Source: an uncultured Candidatus Saccharibacteria bacterium
Lineage (GTDB): Bacteria; Patescibacteriota; Saccharimonadia; Saccharimonadales; Saccharimonadaceae
Assembly: GCA_947253405.1 (NCBI GenBank)
Contig: CAMXZF010000003.1
Location: 1-30,284, forward strand
Reading direction: 5' to 3'
DNA: 30,284 bases
Position 1 is the stretch's first letter; each line of letters begins with the position of its first letter. Shown here in pieces: positions 21,676-28,617 of the stretch. The notes below the pieces were generated by a model, which saw nothing but the letters and a program-made list of their open reading frames with translations, did not search any database and was not told the origin of the DNA. The position numbers and the translations under genes were made by a program.

Positions 21676-23196
21676 TTAGTAGTCTCTCCAGCCTTTGTGC
21701 CCATAGCAAGCGTTTGCCCTACCTCTAGCTGATGGATTACCAGTTACATAGGTACCATCATTACAGTAGCCACTTACAGTGTTAGTTACACCGCTATTGG
21801 GTGAGTTATTTGAATTTGACCTAGAATTATAAGATCTACTATTGGGTGGCGTAGACACTGGTGGATTGTAATTACAGTTTGCGCCGTCCCACCAATAACC
21901 TGCACCTTTCGCTGCGCACTCGTCTTTCTTCTTCTGCGCTTCTTCGGCTGCTTTCTTTTCTGCCTCTATGCGTGCCGCCTCCTCTCTCTCCTTGCGCTCT
22001 TGCTCCTCTTTGGCTTTACGCTCTGCTTCTTTCTCTTTGCGCTCTTGTTCCTTTTTTGCTTTACGCTCTGCTTCTTGAGCTTTCCACTCCTCGTTTTTCT
22101 TGGCAAATAGTTTGTAGTCGGCTTCTGAAAAACGCCAATGAATAGTTATTATTTTCTTGACAACCTGCTCATTAAGCACCGTGTTATAGATTTCAATACT
22201 CTCAGTAGCTTTGCCAAAAACACTTTTGATTGTGCTATTGCTATATTTTTCGGTTTTATAGTAAGACGAAGAGATATTAACCTGTGGTATTTTTCTTGTA
22301 AACTTGTTTTGATTAACAATTAGACCCCGTTCTGTACCCTCGCTCCTTAATATGACACTCTCGTAATTTGAGAAGTTGCCACTGATTTCACGCTCACCGC
22401 ATTTAATTGACTTAGTGTTATCGTCAAACTTAGCATTGCAATCAAAAATAAACTCATCTGAAATATTGATGTAATAGTTGCGCCCTCTTTCGGTAGCCTC
22501 ATTAATAGCATTAGCTATGCTAGATATGACTATTAAAGCAAGCAGGACAATACCACAAATTTTGATTATTCGTTTCTTTTTATTAAGTTCTTTTAGTTGC
22601 GCTGGCGTTGCGTTTTCCATTAAGAATTGTAGTCTTTCTTCTGCGTGTTTAATTTTCTGACCTTCAGTTTTTTTAAGCTCAGTAATTTTATTCTTTAACA
22701 GAATTTCCTCTTGCTCGATTTCTTTTCTAGCTTTTGCAACTTGTTTATCTAGTTCGTTCTTTTTGGCTGGATAATTTTCAACTGTATTCTTGACCATATC
22801 AACAAATGCATTTGCTGATGATATGCTAGCCATAAACATCTTATCTTCCAAATAAGTGCCTTGCTCATCTGACACTATGAGATAAATGTCAGTACTTTCT
22901 GATTTATCTTCAATTCGTTTTCTGGCCTCTGCTGAAATATTAAACTTTTTCCCAAAATCAAAGGTCTTACCCTGAAACTCTAATCTATCAACATATAAAG
23001 TATTGCCAGAGTATTTTTTAATTTTATACTGTGATAGCAAATACTTTAGGTCCGCACGCATTTTGTCCAACTTAACCTTTGCTGCACGCTCTGCTTCGTC
23101 CAAACCACTTTTTGATGTTTTTATTTCCGATTTCAATTTTTTAATAACCGCAACGAATTGTTTTGGCGTTAATTTTGTCGTGTCTATGGCTCTCAT
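21676..23196 (-). CDS. Single-pass membrane protein with long charged helix and C-terminal DUF3761-like motif
   Basis: 506 residues. Residues 1-205 are cytoplasmic and mostly coiled coil (12-50, 130-195) around a small domain (about 60-125); one membrane helix at 209-231 (RIIKICGIVLLALIVISSIA); then an outer beta-like region. About 365-430 is a Lys/Glu/Arg/Ala helix with a 15-residue unit repeated twice (EAERKAKKEQERKEK, then EAERKAKEEQERKER). A Ser/Asn-rich linker leads to YCNDGTYVTG ... ACYGHKGW, which looks like the short Cys-containing DUF3761 motif of secreted proteins. Start ATG has GAGGAG upstream and overlaps the G5-gene stop as ATGA. Last gene of the nuclease cluster. No function assigned. 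Confidence 0.7.
   Translation of the reverse strand: MRAIDTTKLTPKQFVAVIKKLKSEIKTSKSGLDEAERAAKVKLDKMRADLKYLLSQYKIKKYSGNTLYVDRLEFQGKTFDFGKKFNISAEARKRIEDKSESTDIYLIVSDEQGTYLEDKMFMASISSANAFVDMVKNTVENYPAKKNELDKQVAKARKEIEQEEILLKNKITELKKTEGQKIKHAEERLQFLMENATPAQLKELNKKKRIIKICGIVLLALIVISSIANAINEATERGRNYYINISDEFIFDCNAKFDDNTKSIKCGEREISGNFSNYESVILRSEGTERGLIVNQNKFTRKIPQVNISSSYYKTEKYSNSTIKSVFGKATESIEIYNTVLNEQVVKKIITIHWRFSEADYKLFAKKNEEWKAQEAERKAKKEQERKEKEAERKAKEEQERKEREEAARIEAEKKAAEEAQKKKDECAAKGAGYWWDGANCNYNPPVSTPPNSRSYNSRSNSNNSPNSGVTNTVSGYCNDGTYVTGNPSARGRANACYGHKGWRDY
21985..22078 (-). repeat. Two imperfect 45-nt tandem units in the charged helix
   Basis: The segments starting ttgcgctcttg at 21992 and at 22037 (plus strand) are 45 nt apart and mostly identical, coding for the doubled 15-residue Lys/Glu unit. 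In-frame length change would lengthen or shorten the helix without breaking the gene. Confidence 0.7.
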
Positions 23197-23684
23197 TTCG
23201 CTCCTCTCATCTTAATTATTTTGTTAATTGGTTCTCTAGTAATTTCTTCCTTAATGGTGATTCGCGATATTTCTATGCCGCCATTAGTCTTAACTTCGTA
23301 TGTTATGACCTTTTCACCGTCAACTCCGTCACGTTCAATAATTTTTTCATTCTCATTAATACTCTGGTCGTCAATTCTTTCTTCTTTAAAAGGTATGGGT
23401 GCGGTTTCAGACACAATTTTAGTTTTTACAGCCTGCTCTTCGTGTTTTGCACTATTATTTATAATGTGCAAACTATTGTCAAACACACTCACGATCCCTA
23501 TACTCCACAACAGAGCGTGCAATGTAATTAAAATAATAAGCCACACTTTTTTGAACCAGTGTGGTCTATGTTGTAATATAAGATACACACCGATTGGGTA
23601 AATAAATATTAAACACAAAATTATTGGCGTATTACTCATTACTTGAGTGTTTGAAGTGTTATATGTGATTTTATTGCTCTTCAT
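23193..23684 (-). CDS. Two-helix membrane protein with outer G5-like domain
   Basis: 163 residues from ATG 23684, which overlaps the nuclease stop as TAATG; a TTG five codons earlier is possible but less likely. Two membrane helices (about 19-37 and 46-67) joined by a short basic turn (LQHRPHWFKK). The outer part has an acidic linker and then RDGVDGEKVITYEVKTNGG ... ITREPINKI, which follows the G5-domain pattern (GxxGxxxxTYEV...G...S......EPxxxI) found in surface proteins and cell-wall proteases and thought to bind glycans. Stop TGA overlaps the next start (ATGA). Third gene of the cluster. Confidence 0.7.
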   Translation of the reverse strand: MKSNKITYNTSNTQVMSNTPIILCLIFIYPIGVYLILQHRPHWFKKVWLIILITLHALLWSIGIVSVFDNSLHIINNSAKHEEQAVKTKIVSETAPIPFKEERIDDQSINENEKIIERDGVDGEKVITYEVKTNGGIEISRITIKEEITREPINKIIKMRGAK

Positions 23685-24580
23685 TAATTCATTCCACAAC
23701 TTACTAAAACACTTGCAATCAGATTATAATCAGCTGACGATAACGATATAGCGTAAGCTCTAGCGATATCACGCCATTTTTTAGAATATTCACATTTATA
23801 AGCTGGATTAGGTGGGTAATAAGCAGAAGGTCCCTTATCGCCCTTCTTGCGATTCTCGCTGGCTGACACTGCTAAATAGACACCATTGTTCATTGCCGCT
23901 AAACTTGCGCCATAGGCTCGTTTCTGTGTATCTGCCCAATAATAGCCACCGTGCGAATTGACATAGTTAAGAGGTATGATGTGGTCAATATCTAAATCAT
24001 TTGCCGTGCCGTCACCTCGATATGGATTACCAGCTAGAGTTTTTCCAGTATATGGGTCATTCCAAGAGCCCCTTTTAACTGTGCAGCCATTTGAGCCATA
24101 AGTTACAGAGATTGTTGATGCCGATGATAGCACACGAGAACGAATATCACAGCCAACACCGACACTCCAATTTGGTTGATATTTTGTGCGATTATAAGGA
24201 ACATTGGCAGCTTCTGCTATGGCAATGCCAGCCATTGTATTATTGGCTGTAGGTGTGGCCGTTGACACCTCTGCCTGCGGGATTGTTGAAGAAGAGTCTC
24301 CATTGCTATTATTTTTTTCCTGATTAACCTTAGCTGCTTCTTTTTTACTCTCTTTTTTAGCCTTTTCTTTTTGGGCTAATTCCTGCCGAAAGAAATCGCA
24401 GTTAATTTTTTCGCGCTCAACGTATGCTTTTGACTTAACGTTATCTATTAGCGTGATATCTTCACCGCAGCCGTCCCTTATGACATACTCACGCCCCCAA
24501 CCACGCACATAGCTATCAAGTTCGTTGTTACTAATCTGATTATTGGTATAGGTCGGTAAAATCGCAGAAGCAATAAGCAA
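23684..24580 (-). CDS. Secreted HNH nuclease, GmrSD/DUF1524 type
   Basis: 298 residues as an ORF from TTG 24580. N-terminal LIASAILPT is the tail of a hydrophobic helix, then a helical Lys/Glu stalk (65-90), a Ser/Thr/Ala linker, and the nuclease from about 128: GCDIRSRVL, GCTVKRGSWNDPYTGK, DLDIDHIIPL (catalytic H200), AVSASENRKKGDKGPSAYYPP (N243) and a final CEYSKKW. This order is that of the secreted actinobacterial HNH/DUF1524 proteins. Cysteines 144, 166 and 263 fit an oxidising outside location. There is no ATG in this frame before the nuclease and the signal helix is cut short; the upstream ORF supplies the missing part if one 7-nt repeat copy is removed. It would degrade DNA outside the cell. 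Confidence 0.8.
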   Translation of the reverse strand: MLIASAILPTYTNNQISNNELDSYVRGWGREYVIRDGCGEDITLIDNVKSKAYVEREKINCDFFRQELAQKEKAKKESKKEAAKVNQEKNNSNGDSSSTIPQAEVSTATPTANNTMAGIAIAEAANVPYNRTKYQPNWSVGVGCDIRSRVLSSASTISVTYGSNGCTVKRGSWNDPYTGKTLAGNPYRGDGTANDLDIDHIIPLNYVNSHGGYYWADTQKRAYGASLAAMNNGVYLAVSASENRKKGDKGPSAYYPPNPAYKCEYSKKWRDIARAYAISLSSADYNLIASVLVSCGMN

Positions 24581-24794
24581 TAAGCAAAAACCACACGGTT
24601 AGCCACACTGTCAAGCCAATACTAACATTTTGGTTGCTAATCCAATCTTTTCGTCTACTGCACATAATAGCTAAGCCAACTATCGGACAAGTAATAATGA
24701 TGGCAATTAGCAGAGCATTAAACCCTATGCTCTGCGATTTTGGCTGTTGCCTAACCGGACTATTCTCATTTAGTACATTGAGTATTTCGAGCAT
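24540..24794 (-). CDS. Two-helix membrane protein, probably the N-terminal part of the nuclease
   Basis: 84 residues: a cytoplasmic N-terminus, membrane helices at about 24-44 (FNALLIAIIITCPIVGLAIM) and 58-77 (IGLTVWLTVWFLLIAYCFC), joined by a basic turn (CSRRKDW), the same plan as the G5 protein in this cluster. It overlaps the nuclease ORF by 41 nt in the +1 frame. Removing one copy of the 7-nt repeat at 24568-24587 fuses the two into one 367-residue protein with the second helix continuing as WFLLIASAILPT. So this is either half of a frameshifted gene or a separate small coupled protein. ATG 24794 has a short leader and no Shine-Dalgarno. Confidence 0.65.
   Translation of the reverse strand: MLEILNVLNENSPVRQQPKSQSIGFNALLIAIIITCPIVGLAIMCSRRKDWISNQNVSIGLTVWLTVWFLLIAYCFCDFTDLYQ
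24568..24587 (-). repeat. 7-nt tandem repeat at the split in the nuclease gene
   Basis: Coding strand TTGCTTA, TTGCTTA, TTGCTT (20 nt). Because 7 is not a multiple of 3, gain or loss of a copy shifts frame. Loss of one copy joins the two ORFs. Confidence 0.9.
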
Positions 24795-24809
24795 CGTTTT
24801 TTATGAATA

Positions 24810-24838
24810 ATCTTAAAAATAAAAACGTAATACTTCAA
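24810..24838 (-). promoter_or_regulatory. Promoter of the nuclease cluster
   Basis: Minus strand: TTGAAG (24838-24833), 17-nt spacer, TAAGAT (24815-24810). RNA should start about 9 nt above the ATG at 24794. I see nothing further in the remaining intergenic sequence up to 25001. Confidence 0.5.
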
Positions 24839-25001
24839 TTATAATATAGTTTTATTAATAGAATATATTGAGCACAAAAACCCGAGCAACTAAATTTTGA
24901 CAATGACAATATGTAGGAAGCTGGATTAAGTCTTTAAAGCTTAATGTAAGTTAATGTCTTATCATCAACCATACTAATTGTTTCGCAGAATGTCATTTGC
25001 C

Positions 25002-25010
25002 TGATATAAT
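25002..25010 (+). promoter_or_regulatory. Extended -10 promoter of the L,D-transpeptidase gene
   Basis: TGA-TATAAT; transcription from about 25017. Confidence 0.6.
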
Positions 25011-25019
25011 AGATAAAAC

Positions 25020-25053
25020 GTCGGAAGTTCGAGAATGTTCACTTTCTCCCGAC
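25020..25053 (+). promoter_or_regulatory. Hairpin around the first start codon of the L,D-transpeptidase mRNA
   Basis: GTCGG (25020-25024) pairs with CCGAC (25049-25053) and GAGA (25031-25034) with TCTC (25045-25048), with a 6-nt bulge on the 5' side. The ATG at 25035 opens the 10-nt loop. It lies at the very 5' end of the predicted transcript. Confidence 0.4.
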
Positions 25054-26549
25054 TAAGTTATTATTATCTAATGGGGATATTCAAGGTGGAGAAAACAAAA
25101 AGCTACTTACAAAGCTTAAGGCGCAAGCATAGAGATTTCGCCAACTCTATTAAACAGAAGCAGTTATGGCGATCCCATAAGTTATTTTTTATTTTTATCG
25201 CTATTACCATAGGCGTTTTATTTATTACCCTATTTAGCGTTGCTTGGTATTATGATGGCAAAGCTGCACCTGGAACAACCGTAGCTAACTTACCAGTCGG
25301 CGGTCAAAATAAAGACCAAATTAAAAAAACTATTGCCGGACTAATCCAAAATACACGACTAAGCTTTACCTATGAAGGTAAATCTGCTACCGCTAGCAGT
25401 AAAGATCTTGGTCTCAATATAGACATCGAAGATATCGCTAATAAAGCAGTTAAAACTGGATCTTTTAACCCTATAGGTATATTCTTTGCTGGTAGGCACT
25501 TTGATTTAACTGGCTCATATAGTAAAGAAAAGGTTACTCAATTTGTACAAAAAAGCTTCCCCGAACTAACTACCGACCCAATTGATGCACAAATTAATTT
25601 TGATGCTAGAGCTGGTCAATTTGTAGTAAAACCTGGTGCAATTGGCAAATCAATTAAAACTAAACCTTTATTCAATCTAGTTAACGAGCTTTTGAAATCC
25701 CCGAAAATTATCCATTATCGTATAGAAACTAATGAATCCAAACCAACAGTTAACGATGAATCCGCTAACAACACTGCTAACAAACTTAATGGCATCTTAG
25801 GAACTAAAATCAATATCTTTAATCAAGGTCGAGATATTTGGCTAATTGACCCTGTCGACATAGCTAGCTTTATTGAGCTAAAACCAAACAAACTAATTGG
25901 TGGCTATGAAATTAATTATAATAAGGGTAAAATTAAAGAATTTATTAATAGTAAGCTCCTATCTCAAATCAGTAATCAACCAATTAACGCTACTGCTATT
26001 GCCGACGGTAATGGTGAAATTTTAGCTACTATTAAACCTGGTAAAAACGGTCAAGTTCCCTACAATATTGACAGTGTGGCGGAGCAAATCGAAAACTCAT
26101 TAATTGGTGGTTTATCTGGCAGGGTTGAACTATTAACTAAAGACTCTGAATATAAGGTAGACAAAACAATCGCTCATGACGGGCGTTGGATCGAAGCCAA
26201 CTTAAGCAATTATAGTGTCAACCTTTATGCTGGCAAAAATATTGTTTGGTCAACTAACTCAACTTCACACGGCAAAGCTGATACTCCCACTATAACTGGA
26301 CTTTATAAAGTGTGGCATAAAGTTTATAACCAGTGCATGCCTAACCCGCCCGCCAAAGAGCCGCTTTGCGATATTCATTATGTAACTTACTGGGAAGGTC
26401 GTGGTTACGCTTTTCATGAGGCTTGGTGGCTAAATGGTAGCAATGTTAACCAGGGCATATCGCACGGTTGTATAAATATGTACAAAAATGAAGCCAAGAT
26501 GGTTTATGACTGGGCTAGTATTGGAACACCCGTATGGGTACACTGGTAA
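25035..26549 (+). CDS. YkuD-type L,D-transpeptidase with VanW/PG-binding-4-like repeats
   Basis: Cross-links peptidoglycan by 3-3 bonds outside the membrane. 504 residues: basic cytoplasmic N-terminus, one membrane helix at about 50-72 (LFFIFIAITIGVLFITLFSV), then two copies of a PG-binding-4/VanW-like domain (about 75-230 and 235-375) and the YkuD catalytic domain (about 385-504). The active site is SHGCINM (S476-H477-G478-C479), with FHEAWW upstream and a short VWVHW end. Start: ATG 25035 is the longest and lies in a leader hairpin with only weak Shine-Dalgarno (GGAAG); ATG 25071 (MGIFKVEKTK) is an alternative with none. It faces gatD end to end with 14 nt between, so its substrate lipid II would be amidated by the neighbours. 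Confidence 0.92.
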   Translation: MFTFSRLSYYYLMGIFKVEKTKSYLQSLRRKHRDFANSIKQKQLWRSHKLFFIFIAITIGVLFITLFSVAWYYDGKAAPGTTVANLPVGGQNKDQIKKTIAGLIQNTRLSFTYEGKSATASSKDLGLNIDIEDIANKAVKTGSFNPIGIFFAGRHFDLTGSYSKEKVTQFVQKSFPELTTDPIDAQINFDARAGQFVVKPGAIGKSIKTKPLFNLVNELLKSPKIIHYRIETNESKPTVNDESANNTANKLNGILGTKINIFNQGRDIWLIDPVDIASFIELKPNKLIGGYEINYNKGKIKEFINSKLLSQISNQPINATAIADGNGEILATIKPGKNGQVPYNIDSVAEQIENSLIGGLSGRVELLTKDSEYKVDKTIAHDGRWIEANLSNYSVNLYAGKNIVWSTNSTSHGKADTPTITGLYKVWHKVYNQCMPNPPAKEPLCDIHYVTYWEGRGYAFHEAWWLNGSNVNQGISHGCINMYKNEAKMVYDWASIGTPVWVHW

Positions 26550-26563
26550 AAATCAGAAACAAA

Positions 26564-27358
26564 TTATTGTGGTCTAGAGGCAGCCACTAGGCGGGCCTCT
26601 TTACTAATTCTGTCTATAGTGTCAAGAATTGCGGCGCTTTCTTTATCTTTAGCTTGTAACTTTTTTTCGTTAAATTTTAAATTGATCGCTTTTAAAATTA
26701 AATGGTCAGCAAAGGCGGTATTTTTAGCCAGTATCGGCCCATGTAAATAAGAACCAAAGACATTGCATTTAACTGCCCCCTCAGATCTATCTTTACCATT
26801 ATTACCATAGCCTTTGATAACATAGCCTAAGGCCGATTGACCCTCGTTGAGGCTAGTTAGGCCACTATGATTCTCATAACCAATAAGCTGCCCCCATTCA
26901 GTATCGCAAATAGCGTTACCGATCAGTCGCTTAGATCCAGCCTTTGTTACTAAATCAAACAGGCCTACACCAGCCAAACTCGATCCATCACTTAAAATAA
27001 ACTCTTTGCCAAATAGTTGATAAAGTCCGCAAATCATCAGCATTGGCACCTTTTTTTTAGCTAATTTTATTATATCGTCTTTAATTAGCTGTAAATCATC
27101 TAAAATTATTTTTTGCCCCGAATCTTGACCGCCACCGCCCAAAATAATATCAGCCTTTAATAGGTTGGCTCGATCTTTAAAGCTATTATATTTTAATAGA
27201 TTAACTTTATAACCGTATAAGCTTAGCCTTTTAGAAACAATTTCACTATTACCAAAATCGCCGTAAATATTCATATCATCAGGATATAGCTGCAGCAGAT
27301 TAATCTGTCTGACACTTTTTAGGCTATGGTTTTTTTTGCTCAAGGATTTTTTATTCAT
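26564..27358 (-). CDS. gatD: Lipid II isoglutaminyl synthase, glutaminase subunit GatD
   Basis: Class I glutamine amidotransferase that frees ammonia from glutamine and hands it to MurT, which amidates D-Glu of lipid II to D-isoglutamine. 264 residues. The CobB/CobQ-like core opens INLLQLYPDDMNIYGDFGN, has the GGGGQDSGQ loop (74-82), the nucleophile C110 in MICGLYQLFG and H206 in GSYLHGPIL. A charged N-terminal tail (1-18) and C-terminal helix extend the core. Its ATG overlaps the murT stop (ATGA), the normal pairing for this complex. Confidence 0.93.
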   Translation of the reverse strand: MNKKSLSKKNHSLKSVRQINLLQLYPDDMNIYGDFGNSEIVSKRLSLYGYKVNLLKYNSFKDRANLLKADIILGGGGQDSGQKIILDDLQLIKDDIIKLAKKKVPMLMICGLYQLFGKEFILSDGSSLAGVGLFDLVTKAGSKRLIGNAICDTEWGQLIGYENHSGLTSLNEGQSALGYVIKGYGNNGKDRSEGAVKCNVFGSYLHGPILAKNTAFADHLILKAINLKFNEKKLQAKDKESAAILDTIDRISKEARLVAASRPQ

Positions 27359-28611
27359 TTTAGTAAACTCCTTAGTTTTAGCATGGCTGTATAGGTTGCA
27401 AAAATCTGTACATCCTGCCCCGATGTTTTACTCAAAAAGTTTTTTAAAGATAGATCTAGATCACAATTTATATCATCGACCTTCAGGCCAGCATATACTA
27501 AGCGTAAAGCCATATCGCTCGCTCTAACCCCACTGACCGCAACAACGTTAGACTTAGCTAAACTGCTAAAATTAACATCATAAAGCCAAGAGACATCTCT
27601 ACCATCAGCATAGTTGTCGTTAATAGCAATAAGACTATTAGCCAAGCTAGAAGAACCTAAACTTAACTGAAAGCCACTTGGATTTTTAACCAGTATTAAG
27701 CGAACCTCTCGACCGTCTTGTTCTATAATTTCGCCTCTACCGAAAGCAGGCTTAATCCCAGATAGTGCCTTGATTGTCTTATCACAATTAAAGTCGCTAG
27801 ACATTACAGTCTTTACGGCAGCAATAGCGGCAGCACTGTTTAGGGCATTGTGTTGGCCAAATAGCTGAAGTTCAACCTTGTAGTTGCGCCCGCCAACTTT
27901 ATATGTAGCGCAGTTATCTTTTAGATCAACTAACTGAGTAATTTGAGATTTATCTTTAGCTTTATTAAGCAATGGGTATTTAGCTGTTTCAGAATGTAAT
28001 TCTTCGTCCGTTTTATATTTTTTGCGCAACTTTTCGCCAACACCGAACCAAGCGACTTTTGCTTTAGTGCTGTTTTTAAACTTATTAATCCTAGGGTCGT
28101 CATAATTCATAATCACTGCTTTATCTGTTTTTTCGGCAACCTTTTGTAGTAACTGTGCTGTTTTATCAATTTCACCAAATCGATCTAGTTGATCCCGCAA
28201 GACATTCAAAAGCACTGAGTATCGTGGTCTTACCGTATTAACAAAGTGAACTGCATGCGCCTCATCTAGCTCAATCACTGCAATATCGGCATCTAGCTTA
28301 CCCTGCTTTATCTCACTTAAAGCAGCCGAGACTACCCCACGCGTAAAATTACTACCTGAAGGATTGGTGAAGACCTTTAGGTCATAAGACCTCATTAATT
28401 CTGTAATAATTTTTGTAGTTGTCGTTTTTCCGTTAGTGCCGGATACCACCATTACACCATATGATAAATTATTTAAAATTCGAGCCAAATAGTCCGGATA
28501 GAGCTTTTCCACAACTAATCCCGGCAAAGCTGAACCGTGACCCTTGCCAAAAAATCGTGTCGCTTTTCGAATTAATTTACCTATTATGGTCACCAAGCAA
28601 ACTCTTGTCAT
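27355..28611 (-). CDS. murT: Lipid II isoglutaminyl synthase, ligase subunit MurT
   Basis: Mur-ligase-like partner of GatD; activates the alpha-carboxyl of lipid II D-Glu with ATP and adds ammonia. 418 residues. P-loop SGTNGKTTTTK (57-67), the ELDEAHAVHF and RPRYSVLLNVLRDQLDRFGEID Mur segments, NYDDPR, the FGQHNALNSAAAIAA domain junction and a DUF1727 C-terminus with KNPSGFQLSL and ATYTAM. S. aureus MurT carries a Cys4 zinc ribbon in the middle domain; here that stretch (about 205-240) has only one Cys and no CPxC pairs. ATG 28611 has AGAGG 4 nt upstream; 6 nt after the comEC stop. Confidence 0.93.
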   Translation of the reverse strand: MTRVCLVTIIGKLIRKATRFFGKGHGSALPGLVVEKLYPDYLARILNNLSYGVMVVSGTNGKTTTTKIITELMRSYDLKVFTNPSGSNFTRGVVSAALSEIKQGKLDADIAVIELDEAHAVHFVNTVRPRYSVLLNVLRDQLDRFGEIDKTAQLLQKVAEKTDKAVIMNYDDPRINKFKNSTKAKVAWFGVGEKLRKKYKTDEELHSETAKYPLLNKAKDKSQITQLVDLKDNCATYKVGGRNYKVELQLFGQHNALNSAAAIAAVKTVMSSDFNCDKTIKALSGIKPAFGRGEIIEQDGREVRLILVKNPSGFQLSLGSSSLANSLIAINDNYADGRDVSWLYDVNFSSLAKSNVVAVSGVRASDMALRLVYAGLKVDDINCDLDLSLKNFLSKTSGQDVQIFATYTAMLKLRSLLK

Positions 28612-28617
28612 TAGCCT

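Noticed and set aside
21548..25053. Integration at tRNA-Pro, with an att repeat on the far side of the nuclease cluster
   Set aside because: No integrase is present and I found no copy of the tRNA 3' end near 24800-25050; the CCCGAC there is part of a local hairpin.
27049..27338. Runs of eight A/T in gatD as slippage sites
   Set aside because: Eight-base A/T runs coding Lys are expected in a genome this AT-rich and the frame is intact; unlike the G10 run they are not exceptional.
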